NCBI GenBank assembly: GCA_016284315.1
Contig: JAEEOO010000033.1
Location: 1 to 64,000 of the forward strand
Direction: 5' to 3'
Source of the DNA: Lachnospiraceae bacterium
Lineage (GTDB): Bacteria > Bacillota > Clostridia > Lachnospirales > Lachnospiraceae
DNA: 64,000 nt
The position numbers and the translations under genes are program-made. Each line of letters opens with the position of its first letter. The stretch's first letter is position 1. Positions 16,450 through 25,399 of this stretch are shown here, piece by piece. The notes below the pieces were generated by a model, which saw only the letters and a list, made by a program, of their open reading frames with translations, was not told where the DNA came from and searched no databases.

Positions 16450-18750
16450 CTAATTTCCTGTTCCGTTACCGATCTGGGAGGTGGACAAATTGCCGTTTAC
16501 AGGGACATCCGTTCCCATGGACTCATTATCCGACTCAACCAGTTCACCGGTTGAAGCATCATATTTTTCACCGGTATCGGGATTGATCCTGTAACCACTG
16601 TATGGATCAACGGGATAAGTCATCCACTTGGGATAGATATTTGCACTCTCTCCGGTGGGATCCACGATGGTTCCTTCGGTTATATATTCTTCTTTCTGTT
16701 CAGTAGAGGCTTCAGTCTTATTGCTCTGCTGATAGGTATTCTCAAGTTGCTTTTCTTCAAGCTCCTTGATCTCCTTCTCTGAAAGTTCCTCAGTCATATA
16801 AATTCCCATGTAAGGAAGAACTTCCGTAAGGATATTTCTTACAATGCCGGTAGCAAATTTTGCATCATCCTGCTTTGCGGCGTTGGGTCTGTCTACTACA
16901 ACATAGATTGCGATCTGAGGATCGTCGGCCGGAGCATATCCCATAAAGGAAACAACGTACTCTTTGTTACCTCTGGGCAATGTCTCCGCGGTACCGGTCT
17001 TACCACCGATAGCATATCCTGCAGGTCTTGCAGTCTTACCTGTTCTGCGCTCTCCACCTTCTTCCATTACGGTTGCTCTGGTGTACTGACGAAGCTTTTC
17101 CGATGTACTCTCGGATATAACCTGCTTTAAGATCCTGGGCTCGATATTTTCAACGGTAGCACCATTGGCATTGGTTATCTTGTTTACCATATGAGGTTCA
17201 TAATAGTAACCACCGTTTATAAGTGCAGAGAATCCGGTTACCATCTGGATCATTGTTGTGTTAAAGTTCTGTCCGAATGTGTTGGTTGCAAGGTCCGAAG
17301 GAAGCATGTCCTTTGAATCATAAATAAGGCTTGCGGTTCTTGCTTCTCCCGCAAGGTCGATGTTTGTCTTTAAACCAAAATTGAATACTCTCTGGAATCT
17401 GCAGAAAGTTTCCTTACCCATGGTCTGACCGATCTTCATGAGAGCTACGTTGCAGGACCATGCAATGGAATCCTGAACGGAAACCGCTCCGTCACCGCCG
17501 GATGCATAAGTGTGGCACTTGATCTTGTGACCGCCTACTTCCATATATCCGTTACAGGTATAAACCTCGTTTCCGGTGATGGCTCCGCTCTCAAGAGCTG
17601 CCGCAACGGTGAAAGGCTTTGCTGTTGATCCGGGCTCGTAAGTATTGGAAATGCAGTAATTCTTCCAAAGAGCTGCAAAGTTAACGTTAAGCTGTTCTTC
17701 GCTGAGACCGTAGATCATTTCCTGGGTAATGACATTATCGGTTGTCTCGTATTCTATATAGCCCGCAGGATTGGTGTAGCTCTCGATGAGCTGTGTTCCG
17801 ATAAGGGGCTCGATGTTCTTGTAATCATTGGGATCATAATCAGGATAGTTAGCCATGGCAAGTATCTCACCGCTGTTAACATCCATGATGATGCATCCAA
17901 GGTTCTCCGCACCGTTTCCGTTACGAACCTTATTCTTGTTCTCCTCATTAAACTGACGGAGATATTTCTCAACGATCTTCTGAATATTGGCATCAATGGT
18001 GGTGTGAAGGGTGTAACCGTCGATGGCTGATTTAACCGTTCTCTCAAGGGTTTCATCATCGTTCTGGTAACCGTACTCGCGACCATTGGTTCCTGTCAAA
18101 ACATTATCGTAATATTCCTCAAGTCCATACTGACCTTCGGAGTTGGTGTTCTTTCTTGTAAATCCGAGAACAGTTGAAGCAAGGCTTCCGTTGGGATAAA
18201 CTCTCTTGTACTCTTCTTCAAAATAAACGCCCTTAACATAATCATTCTCTTCCTGGAGCGCAAGGAAATCGCTTATGTCGCTGTATGAGAGTCTCTTTGC
18301 AACAACATAATATCTGCTGTTCTCGTTGTTCTTAACGTAATACTCGATCTGGGATACATCCACAAGATCAGCGGGGAAGCTCTGCTTCAAAGCATTGATG
18401 GTGGGCTCAAAGTATCTGTGATCGCTGTAGGTCAGCATGACGGAAGCATCGATGACCATGTTGTAAACCTTCTCAGATGTAGCAAGAATGGTTCCGTTAC
18501 AGTCAACGATATCTCCCCTCTTAAAAGGCAAGACGACCGAGTCATAAGACTGGTTCTGAAGTACAGCCTTTTGATATTCGGTCCCGTGTTCCTTAACAAT
18601 ATAAATCAGTCGGATAGCCAAAGCTCCAAGTAAAGCTACGGTAACCACCATAAAGATTACCAGTTTGGTCGCTCTGTTCTGACCGTTTGATACTCGCGGT
18701 CTATCCGACTGATCGTTATTTCTTTGTGATCTTAATTTATTAAATACCAT
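16450..18750 (-). CDS. Class B penicillin-binding protein, septal transpeptidase
   Basis: 766 residues. It cross-links peptidoglycan at the septum. One N-terminal TM helix (about 27-48, ATKLVIFMVVTVALLGALAIRLIY), the PBP dimerisation domain, then the transpeptidase domain with SxxK in EPGSTAKPF, SxN in SWSCNVA, and KTG in GGKTGTAE. A Glu/Gln-rich C-terminal tail of about 100 residues follows. There is no clear PASTA domain, which separates it from classical SpoVD. ftsI/pbpB is the expected name. It starts 3 bp after the ftsL-like stop and precedes ftsW. Confidence 0.92.
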   Translation of the reverse strand: MVFNKLRSQRNNDQSDRPRVSNGQNRATKLVIFMVVTVALLGALAIRLIYIVKEHGTEYQKAVLQNQSYDSVVLPFKRGDIVDCNGTILATSEKVYNMVIDASVMLTYSDHRYFEPTINALKQSFPADLVDVSQIEYYVKNNENSRYYVVAKRLSYSDISDFLALQEENDYVKGVYFEEEYKRVYPNGSLASTVLGFTRKNTNSEGQYGLEEYYDNVLTGTNGREYGYQNDDETLERTVKSAIDGYTLHTTIDANIQKIVEKYLRQFNEENKNKVRNGNGAENLGCIIMDVNSGEILAMANYPDYDPNDYKNIEPLIGTQLIESYTNPAGYIEYETTDNVITQEMIYGLSEEQLNVNFAALWKNYCISNTYEPGSTAKPFTVAAALESGAITGNEVYTCNGYMEVGGHKIKCHTYASGGDGAVSVQDSIAWSCNVALMKIGQTMGKETFCRFQRVFNFGLKTNIDLAGEARTASLIYDSKDMLPSDLATNTFGQNFNTTMIQMVTGFSALINGGYYYEPHMVNKITNANGATVENIEPRILKQVISESTSEKLRQYTRATVMEEGGERRTGKTARPAGYAIGGKTGTAETLPRGNKEYVVSFMGYAPADDPQIAIYVVVDRPNAAKQDDAKFATGIVRNILTEVLPYMGIYMTEELSEKEIKELEEKQLENTYQQSNKTEASTEQKEEYITEGTIVDPTGESANIYPKWMTYPVDPYSGYRINPDTGEKYDASTGELVESDNESMGTDVPVNGNLSTSQIGNGTGN

Positions 18751-18753
18751 ATT

Positions 18754-19200
18754 TTAGTTGCCATCCGCTCTGCGCATGTAGTCATTTTCTGCAGAAACAT
18801 ATGTAACAACCTGTCCTTCGGATGCATATGTCATTCCCAGTTCACCACGCGCGATGCTTTCAATGCTCTCAAGGTCAACGCTGCTCATGATACGTGCATA
18901 ATGCTCGTCATTTGAGGACTCAAGGTCATTCAGCTTAACCTGCTTAGCAGCTACGCTCTTAACCTTAGCTGTAAGCTCGCTTTGAAGCTGTACATAGTTT
19001 ATCACACTTATGGCAAAAACGACAAATGCAACTCCGGCGATAGCAAAACCGAGCACACTGAATGCCGACTGTCTGCGGTTTTTGCGTCCGTGACGTCTCT
19101 CACGTCCGGGCTCATAAACTCTTCTCTCTACCTCGTAAGGATCTCTTGCTGCAGCTCCGTACTGATAGTTTTCATATCCCATATATCTTCTCTCCGCCAT
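18754..19200 (-). CDS. ftsL: FtsL-like septum formation protein
   Basis: 148 residues. A basic cytoplasmic N-terminus of about 45 residues, one TM helix (about 46-70, AFSVLGFAIAGVAFVVFAISVI), and a periplasm-side coiled coil (LQSELTAKVKSVAAKQVKLNDLES) ending in IARGELGMTYASEGQVV, the usual FtsL/DivIC tail. FtsL pairs with DivIC/FtsB and FtsQ to activate FtsW-PBP. Sequence similarity in this family is low; position between rsmH and the PBP gene supports the call. Confidence 0.85.
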   Translation of the reverse strand: MAERRYMGYENYQYGAAARDPYEVERRVYEPGRERRHGRKNRRQSAFSVLGFAIAGVAFVVFAISVINYVQLQSELTAKVKSVAAKQVKLNDLESSNDEHYARIMSSVDLESIESIARGELGMTYASEGQVVTYVSAENDYMRRADGN

Positions 19201-19248
19201 CTTCTCTAAATCTCCCTATTATTGCGGCCCTTGGGCCTTAGTAATCCT

Positions 19249-20178
19249 TTACTCTCTCTCAAATACCCTAAGCTTTGCGCTTGCGGATCTGTTATTCTCG
19301 CTAAGTTCCTTCTCCGATGGAACGATTGGCTTTCTAGTGATCACCTTGCCCAGTGGCTTCTTGCCGCATACACAAATCGGAAATTCCGGCGGGCATGTGC
19401 AGGGGTTCTCATTTTTCTTAAATGCGGATTTCACTATCCTGTCCTCTAAGGAATGGAAAGTGATTATGCAGAATCTTCCGCCGGGGTTTAAAGCCTTTAT
19501 CATCTCATCCAGCGAGTTTTCCAAAACTTTTAATTCCTGATTGCACTCAATCCTCAGTGCCTGGAAGGTCTGTTTTGCGGGATGTCCGTTCTTTCTCATC
19601 TTTGCGGGGATCGCAGCGTGGATGATCTCGTCAAGTTCAAAGGTTGTCTCGATCTTCTTTTTGCTCCTCGCTATGCATATATGCTTTGCAATATTCTTTG
19701 CGAACTTATCTTCTCCGTAATCTCTTATGATACGGTAAAGCTCATTTTCGGAATAACCATTGACAATATCCGATGCTGTTAAGCTCTGTCTCTGGTCCAT
19801 TCTCATATCAAGAGGTGCATCATATCTGTATGAAAAGCCTCTGTCTCCCGTGTCAAGCTGATATGAGCTCACTCCGAGGTCAAGCAGGATTCCGTCAAAT
19901 CCCGTGACTCCCATTTCGGAGAGTTCGCTAATTGCGTTGCAATAGTTGTTTCTTATTATCGTCACCCGGTCTTCGTAGGGTTTTAATCTCGCGGTTGCTG
20001 CCTCGATGGCTGCCGCATCCTGATCTACTCCGTAAAGATGACCGGTGGTTAATCTCTTTGCTATCTCACTCGAGTGGCCCGCGCCACCAAGTGTTCCGTC
20101 CAGATATTTTCCGTCAGGCTTAATGTTTAACTGCTCTATGGTTTCCTCGAGCATTACAGAATAATGTTTGAATTCCAT
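19249..20178 (-). CDS. rsmH: 16S rRNA (cytosine-1402-N4) methyltransferase RsmH
   Basis: 309 residues. It N4-methylates C1402 of 16S rRNA with SAM. The family opening HYSVMLEET, the SAM loop [22 protein letters not shown] and the catalytic region DMRMDQ, plus C-terminal [12 protein letters not shown] and SAKLRVFER, are all present. [12 protein letters not shown] segment is the usual Cys-rich insert. It lies 18 bp after mraZ and 48 bp before ftsL. Confidence 0.97.
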   Translation of the reverse strand: MEFKHYSVMLEETIEQLNIKPDGKYLDGTLGGAGHSSEIAKRLTTGHLYGVDQDAAAIEAATARLKPYEDRVTIIRNNYCNAISELSEMGVTGFDGILLDLGVSSYQLDTGDRGFSYRYDAPLDMRMDQRQSLTASDIVNGYSENELYRIIRDYGEDKFAKNIAKHICIARSKKKIETTFELDEIIHAAIPAKMRKNGHPAKQTFQALRIECNQELKVLENSLDEMIKALNPGGRFCIITFHSLEDRIVKSAFKKNENPCTCPPEFPICVCGKKPLGKVITRKPIVPSEKELSENNRSASAKLRVFERE

Positions 20179-20196
20179 TTGCTGCCCTCGCTCGAA

Positions 20197-20637
20197 CTAA
20201 ATCGAAATGCCTTTGCTGAAGAGGTTCTTGACAGCATCCTTAGGGCTGATCCTGCCTTCTCTTTCATTCCAGTTACCGGTATCCCAAATCTCTGCCTTAC
20301 CATCGGTTGTACCGACAATGGTTACGTCCTTTGTAAGACCTGCGTATTCCTGAAGGTTTGCGGGAACGAGGATACGACCGTGGGAATCGATCTCGCAATA
20401 TGCTGAACCCGAACCGAAGAAACGCTTAACTTCTCTTGCATCGGGATCAAAGGTGGGGAGGGTGTTTAACTTAGCCTGGAATGCGTTCCACTCTTCTTCG
20501 GAGTAAACAACAAGGCACTGGTCAATGCCCTTGGAGACAACGAATCCATCGCCCAAAACGGTACGGAACTTGGAAGGTACGCTGAGTCTGCCCTTGGCAT
20601 CGATTGTGTGATTGTATTCTCCGATGAGTCCGGTCAT
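20197..20637 (-). CDS. mraZ: Transcriptional regulator MraZ
   Basis: 146 residues. Two SpoVT-AbrB-like halves each carry a D-x-x-GR-x-x-x-P motif: DAKGRLSVP and DSHGRILVP. MraZ forms rings and binds repeated TGGGN boxes upstream of its own operon to control division and wall genes. GGAGG-AAAGGAG precedes the ATG. Its promoter and three AGTGGGA boxes sit directly upstream, and three more lie farther upstream, so autoregulation is likely. Confidence 0.97.
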   Translation of the reverse strand: MTGLIGEYNHTIDAKGRLSVPSKFRTVLGDGFVVSKGIDQCLVVYSEEEWNAFQAKLNTLPTFDPDAREVKRFFGSGSAYCEIDSHGRILVPANLQEYAGLTKDVTIVGTTDGKAEIWDTGNWNEREGRISPKDAVKNLFSKGISI

Positions 20638-20661
20638 CTCCAGCTCCTTTCCTCCGTTTTA

Positions 20662-20699
20662 TCCCACTTTATGGGTGTGGCGTCCCACTTCTTCCCACT
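20662..20699 (-). promoter_or_regulatory. Proximal MraZ-type boxes
   Basis: AGTGGGA appears three times on the minus strand (reverse complements at 20662-20668, 20683-20689, 20693-20699), with 10- and 21-bp steps. They lie just after the predicted start site and before the ribosome site. MraZ is known to bind TGGG repeats with about 10-bp spacing. Confidence 0.75.
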
Positions 20700-20708
20700 A
20701 CAGCTAAA

Positions 20709-20737
20709 ATTCTACCTTAAAATACCCCAAAAGGCAA
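20709..20737 (-). promoter_or_regulatory. Promoter of the division cluster
   Basis: TTGCCT (20732-20737), 17-bp spacer, TAGAAT (20709-20714) on the minus strand. Start near 20702, directly upstream of the proximal MraZ boxes. Confidence 0.65.
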
Positions 20738-20801
20738 GCATTTTCAAGCAACTTTTTAAAATTTCTTAATAAAATGTTTGGGTAATTTTTGACAAAAAAA
20801 T

Positions 20802-20827
20802 AGACGGAAAAGAATACTTTTCCGTCT
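20802..20827 (-). terminator. Intrinsic terminator after lgt
   Basis: 11-bp stem AGACGGAAAAG/CTTTTCCGTCT with a 4-nt loop; on the minus strand it is followed by ATTTTTTTGTC. It separates lgt from the mraZ promoter. Confidence 0.85.
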
Positions 20828-20862
20828 AAATAGACAATAATTTCTATATTTTGATAGGTTTT

Positions 20863-20940
20863 ATCCCACTTTTTCTATATGTTGTGGTCCAAAGTGGGAT
20901 AACTTTTTAAGACTTCTTAAAAAGTGTTCCAAAGTGGGAT
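20863..20940. promoter_or_regulatory. Distal AGTGGGAT repeats with hairpin
   Basis: ATCCCACT at 20863-20870 and AAAGTGGGAT at 20891-20900 and 20931-20940. The last two are 40 bp apart, each preceded by TCC, and flank a perfect hairpin ACTTTTTAAG/CTTAAAAAGT. They share the core of the proximal MraZ boxes but lie upstream of the lgt terminator, in the 3' region of lgt. The rest of the 20638-20946 gap holds the promoter, proximal boxes and terminator listed separately. Confidence 0.55.
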
Positions 20941-20946
20941 GAAAAA

Positions 20947-21834
20947 TCAGGAATTTTTCACCTGCAATACCTTCGGAAGCTTGTCTTTTTTCTTGAGAGT
21001 CCTGAAAACGATCTCTCCTGCGATAGCCAAAATGATCATTGCTCCGGCTACAACCTGTGATACGGGGATATTGGTTCCGATCATCTTAAGCTGGTCCGTT
21101 CTGATTCCTTCGATGATGATACGGATAACTCCGTAGCCTGCGCTGTACCAAAGGATCGCTTCACCGTTAAATGCACGCTTCTTTCTAAAGATCATAAGAA
21201 GAGCAAATAAGGTAAGGTTGCAAACACTCTCGTAAAGGAAAGTGGGATGAACCTGAATGAAGTTATCTCCCTCTGCCATGTGTGACCTTAATGCTTCGGT
21301 AACGTCCATGGCTCTTACAGCTTCCACAGGGAGGCGCATTGCAAAGATATTGTCGGTATAGGTTCCGAATACCTCTCTGTTGAAGAAGTTGCCCCAGCGT
21401 CCGATGGCCTGGCCAAGGATAAGGGCCGGCATTGCTGCGTCTGCAAGGATAAATCCGTTGATCTTCTTTCTATAGGTAAAGATAAACGCAGTAAGGAAGG
21501 CCCCGATGACTCCACCGTAAATAGCGATACCGCCCTGGCGAAGGTTGAACACATTCCAGAAATTATCTTTGTAGAACTCCCAGGAGAATATAACATAGTA
21601 GATTCTCGCGCCGATAAGTCCACCGATGATAACACGGATGGCAAAATCCCAGAAATGGTCTTCGCTCTCGCCATACTCTTTGGTGACCTTTGCTGCGATA
21701 AAGATTCCCGCAAGGATTCCCACTGCAAAGATGATACCGTAAAGAGCGATTGAAAACTTTCCTATATAAAAGGTCTGAGGAACGTTCTTTAAATAAATCC
21801 CTAAATTAGGGAATGCTATGTCTCTGGCACCCAT
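20947..21834 (-). CDS. lgt: Prolipoprotein diacylglyceryl transferase
   Basis: 295 residues, about seven TM helices. It moves diacylglycerol from phosphatidylglycerol to the lipobox Cys of prolipoproteins. Marks are GGLIGARIYYVIF, the family signature GQAIGRWGNFFNREVFG with the key Arg/Asn/Glu, HPTFLYES, and EGIRTDQL. Its substrates in this window include the two lipoproteins. GGTGGGAG precedes the ATG. It lies 19 bp downstream of ychF, so it may share that transcript. Confidence 0.97.
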   Translation of the reverse strand: MGARDIAFPNLGIYLKNVPQTFYIGKFSIALYGIIFAVGILAGIFIAAKVTKEYGESEDHFWDFAIRVIIGGLIGARIYYVIFSWEFYKDNFWNVFNLRQGGIAIYGGVIGAFLTAFIFTYRKKINGFILADAAMPALILGQAIGRWGNFFNREVFGTYTDNIFAMRLPVEAVRAMDVTEALRSHMAEGDNFIQVHPTFLYESVCNLTLFALLMIFRKKRAFNGEAILWYSAGYGVIRIIIEGIRTDQLKMIGTNIPVSQVVAGAMIILAIAGEIVFRTLKKKDKLPKVLQVKNS

Positions 21835-21853
21835 TTTAAAACTCCCACCTCAA

Positions 21854-22957
21854 TTAAACATTAAATCTGAAGAGGATAACGTCGCCGTCTTTAACGACAT
21901 AGTCCTTACCCTCTATGCCTACAAGTCCCTTTTCGCGGGCTGCCGCAAGGGAGCCGAGTTCAAGAAGATCCTTGTAGTTAACAACTTCTGCTTTGATGAA
22001 TCCACGCTCAAAGTCGGTGTGGATCTTACCTGCTGCCTGAGGAGCCTTGGTACCGATCTTGATAGTCCATGCACGGCACTCATCTTCTCCTGCGGTTAAA
22101 AAGCTCATAAGACCAAGAAGCTTGTAGCTTGCTGCGATAAGCTTATCAAGTCCGGACTCGGTTACGCCGAGAGCCTCAAGGAATTCTGCCTTCTCGTCAT
22201 CGTCAAGCTCAGAGATTTCTTCCTCTACTCTTGCGCTGATAACAAATACTTCGCTGCCTTCGTTCTTAGCAAACTCTCTTACTTTTGCTACCATATCATT
22301 GGAAGCTCCGTCGTCTGCAAGATCTTCCTCTGCCACGTTTGCTGCATAGATAATGGGCTTTGCGGTAAGAAGGTTAAGCTCCTTCATATATCCCTGCTCA
22401 TCTTCATCATCGCCGTCGAACTCAAATGTTCTAGCACTGTTGCCGGCTTCAAGGTGGGCCTTCATCTTCTCAAGGAAAACCTGCTCCTTGGCAGCTGCCT
22501 TATCCATTCTTGCAGCCTTGATGACCTTGGCAAGTCTTCTGTCGAGGACTTCGATATCAGCAAAGATAAGCTCAAGATTGATAACATCGATATCTCTGAT
22601 GGGATCAACGCTTCCGTCAACATGGATAACGTTGGTATCCTCGAAACATCTTACAACATGAACGATGGCATCGGTCTCACGAATATTAGCAAGGAACTGG
22701 TTTCCAAGTCCCTCGCCCTTTGATGCTCCCTTAACGAGACCAGCAATATCAACGAACTCGATGGCTGCAGGAGTAACCTTCTTTGTATGGTAAAGCTCTC
22801 CAAGCTTTTCAAGCCTCTCATCGGGAACGGGAACTACTCCGACATTGGGATCAATGGTACAAAAAGGGAAGTTCGCTGCCTGCGCTCCTGCCTTTGTAAG
22901 TGAGTTAAATAATGTACTTTTTCCGACGTTAGGAAGTCCGACTATGCCCAAACGCAT
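21854..22957 (-). CDS. ychF: Redox-regulated ATPase YchF (Obg-family)
   Basis: 367 residues from the ATG at 22957 with AGGAG upstream; the track extension of eight residues is unlikely. YchF is a ribosome-associated P-loop ATPase linked to translation and oxidative stress. [15 protein letters not shown] is the Walker [15 protein letters not shown] is switch II; NVAEED replaces the NKxD GTP motif, which fits ATP specificity. The C-terminal TGS domain ends [16 protein letters not shown]. Confidence 0.97.
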   Translation of the reverse strand: MRLGIVGLPNVGKSTLFNSLTKAGAQAANFPFCTIDPNVGVVPVPDERLEKLGELYHTKKVTPAAIEFVDIAGLVKGASKGEGLGNQFLANIRETDAIVHVVRCFEDTNVIHVDGSVDPIRDIDVINLELIFADIEVLDRRLAKVIKAARMDKAAAKEQVFLEKMKAHLEAGNSARTFEFDGDDEDEQGYMKELNLLTAKPIIYAANVAEEDLADDGASNDMVAKVREFAKNEGSEVFVISARVEEEISELDDDEKAEFLEALGVTESGLDKLIAASYKLLGLMSFLTAGEDECRAWTIKIGTKAPQAAGKIHTDFERGFIKAEVVNYKDLLELGSLAAAREKGLVGIEGKDYVVKDGDVILFRFNV

Positions 22958-23038
22958 GATAATATCTCCTTTGTAAAACACATGATTTCAAGTTTGAGCC
23001 TTAAGTAAAATATCAAAAAGCCCAAAACAGCAAGTTAT

Positions 23039-23089
23039 ATTTTACACTACCTTGGGCTTCTTTACAAATAGTATTTAATTTGAGATAAT
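23039..23089. promoter_or_regulatory. Overlapping divergent promoters (ychF and secreted protein)
   Basis: Plus strand: TTTACA (23061-23066), 17 bp, GATAAT (23084-23089). Minus strand: TTGTAA (23062-23067), 17 bp, TAAAAT (23039-23044). The two -35 boxes share the same bases. An inverted repeat AGCCCAA/TTGGGCT (23019-23025 with 23052-23058) covers the ychF side and would form a hairpin in the ychF promoter or leader. Confidence 0.5.
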
Positions 23090-23177
23090 ATAGGTCCATG
23101 AGGGATTTAGTTGTATCTATTTTTTCTGACTTATGACTTACGTGTTTTTATACTGTTTTGTATTAAGGAGGAGTAAA

Positions 23178-25304
23178 ATGATTCAAAGAAGTCTTAAACA
23201 AGTTTTTAGCTATCTACTATGTTTTTTCTTAGTTCTTTCAAGTCTTTGGGTATTATCCCCTATCACAACCAGTGCCGATGAAGGGCATGACGTAACAATC
23301 CAAATTGGACAAGGAAACGGAACAGGTACCGTACGATATCGCGTTAACGGAAATGGCGACGATGAATGGACTACCGTAACCGGAAATAGTGCTACTATAT
23401 CTGGAAGCACTCTGAACAATGGTGACACAATTCAAGTTCAAGCTAATCCTGCGAGCGGTTTTTGTATCGATTCCCACGAAAATCAGAATATAGATCGTTA
23501 CAATGACTCTGATCACGACATATACTCACAAATTTCAGCCGGTCCATATACATTTACTTATACAAATATCGCTCACACTATAACGATCAAATTTGATAAC
23601 TCTCAAAGCGGCGGTAACAATGGTGGTAATAACGGCGGAGGTGGTGGCCTCCAAGCAGGGCAATATGAAATCCAAGTTGATAAACAGAATAACACAACCG
23701 GAACTGTGGTCGTTGATTTTCTTAACTCCTCACAAGTTTCCCTTGGCAATGCCATAAGCACTTCAAATAACATACCCGCCACCGCTATTCCCGAAGGTGC
23801 TGCATATGTCAAGGTTTCTATGGCTGATGCTGCCAGTGCCAGTGTCTTAAACAACGCCCGTATCGAGCGCTTTCCCAGACCGGACAATGGTTTTGACGAA
23901 ATTGATATCATCGATGAGATCAGACGTGAAAACGCCCCTTATTCCATAACGGCGATTGACCGTGCCAACAAAGGATATCAGATCAAGATCACATTCAGCA
24001 ACACCATGAGCGTTTCTTGGAGTTACGACCGTGCAACTGCTGCTCCCGACCAATTAGTCGAGAATGCCAGAATCGAGCTTTTAAACAGTGACAATCCTAC
24101 AGATTATGCGGACTACGGGCGACACGACTGGCAACTAGAGAACGACCATTTATATTATTTTGTTCTCATTCCCGATTATGGCTATCAGGTTTCAAGCTTA
24201 AACATCAACGGGCAGGAAATAGCACCCCAAAACTCAATTGGTGTATTTGCTTTTAGGATGAGTCACTCCAACTTTCATTTCCAGGGTATAGTAACACCCA
24301 CAAGCAATATCACGAGTTTTGATAATAACGGAATTCTCGGTGGCTTATCTGTAGATGCAGCAGAAGCCATTAACTCAGGAAACGTACGCTTAACCGAAAG
24401 AGATGTAGCACCTGATTCCAACTCCCTTGCTTCAGTTAATAGTAGCGAGGCAAGCCTCTTTGGAACAGTTGACCTCTCCATGGATCAGATCATAAGTAAA
24501 GGTAACGGAGAATATTGGGAGACCGAAAAAACCGACCTTCCCGCTCCCGCTACTATCAGCATGGTAGTTCCCGCAGGCGAACTCGCCGACGGTCAGACCT
24601 ATACAGTTGTCAGAGAGCACAATGGCGTTTATGAAGAATTGGATGCAGTCTTCTACCTTGGAGATTCAACTCTTCAGTTTACATCCGACAAGTTCTCGAC
24701 CTTCAGCATTATCAAGAAGCCCGGAACTCCCAATGCAGGAAGTTCTACCGGAAGCGGTGGTAGTTCCTCAAGCAGTTCATCTTCCGATGAGCATCCTATT
24801 CCTTCACTCTCTGATTCAATCGGCGGAGTGGCAGTTACAAACTGGACAGAATTTGATAATGTGATCACAACTAATCCCGGTGCTGTAGATAAGCGACTTG
24901 TAGAGCTTGTTTTGAATTACCAGAACACCACCGTACCTGCCGATGTATTTAAGAATGCCTCAAATACCAATGCAGTCGGAATACATTTGTTTGTCGGAAA
25001 TGGTTGTGCCCTTTCATTCATGAACGGTGGCAGGATCGCAGATCAGCCTGCAGTTGATCTTTCCTGTACAACAACTGAAGAAAACGGCAAGAAGGCAGTA
25101 GTCTTTAATAGTTATGCTGACCTTATCGCTCCCGTTATCTACCACAACATCGTACCTGCGGGAACAAAGTCAGTCAGAGTTTACTTTACAGGCTCAGACG
25201 GAGTACGTACTCTTCTTTCTACCATTACTCCTACCGATGCAGGTCGCTTCTGCTTCGCTATCAGCAAACTTGGAATATTTGAGATGGAATATGATCCTGT
25301 TTAA
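23178..25304 (+). CDS. Large secreted protein with Gly/Asn and Ser linkers, function unknown
   Basis: 708 residues from the ATG at 23178, preceded by AAGGAGGAG; the track start adds 15 residues without a ribosome site. A Sec signal peptide (about 1-33, cleavage near TSA-DE) is followed by an InlB-B-repeat-like beta segment (about 38-135), a GGNNGGNNGGGGG linker, a middle region of about 350 residues with a second similar ISYSITAIDRANKG-type strand set, a Ser-rich linker, and a C-terminal beta domain ending FCFAISKLGIFEMEYDPV. There is no LPXTG or TM anchor, so it is released or held non-covalently. It stands alone between a promoter and a terminator. Adhesin or matrix roles are possible; none is shown. 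Confidence 0.75.
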   Translation: MIQRSLKQVFSYLLCFFLVLSSLWVLSPITTSADEGHDVTIQIGQGNGTGTVRYRVNGNGDDEWTTVTGNSATISGSTLNNGDTIQVQANPASGFCIDSHENQNIDRYNDSDHDIYSQISAGPYTFTYTNIAHTITIKFDNSQSGGNNGGNNGGGGGLQAGQYEIQVDKQNNTTGTVVVDFLNSSQVSLGNAISTSNNIPATAIPEGAAYVKVSMADAASASVLNNARIERFPRPDNGFDEIDIIDEIRRENAPYSITAIDRANKGYQIKITFSNTMSVSWSYDRATAAPDQLVENARIELLNSDNPTDYADYGRHDWQLENDHLYYFVLIPDYGYQVSSLNINGQEIAPQNSIGVFAFRMSHSNFHFQGIVTPTSNITSFDNNGILGGLSVDAAEAINSGNVRLTERDVAPDSNSLASVNSSEASLFGTVDLSMDQIISKGNGEYWETEKTDLPAPATISMVVPAGELADGQTYTVVREHNGVYEELDAVFYLGDSTLQFTSDKFSTFSIIKKPGTPNAGSSTGSGGSSSSSSSSDEHPIPSLSDSIGGVAVTNWTEFDNVITTNPGAVDKRLVELVLNYQNTTVPADVFKNASNTNAVGIHLFVGNGCALSFMNGGRIADQPAVDLSCTTTEENGKKAVVFNSYADLIAPVIYHNIVPAGTKSVRVYFTGSDGVRTLLSTITPTDAGRFCFAISKLGIFEMEYDPV

Positions 25305-25345
25305 TACCTGATCAAAATACATCCCTTCATACCATTCTTTCACAT

Positions 25346-25383
25346 AAAATGACCCGGTTCCTTTCTTGGAATCGGGTCATTTT
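25346..25383. terminator. Bidirectional intrinsic terminator
   Basis: 16-bp stem AAAATGACCCGGTTCC/GGAATCGGGTCATTTT with one mismatch and a 6-nt loop. It separates the convergent secreted-protein gene and the GH43 gene. Confidence 0.9.
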
Positions 25384-25399
25384 TCTTCTTGTATGTATA

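Noticed and set aside
22981-23058. Terminator reading of the AGCCCAA/TTGGGCT hairpin
   Set aside because: The 26-nt loop is long and no gene ends there; it is kept only as a possible leader or operator structure.
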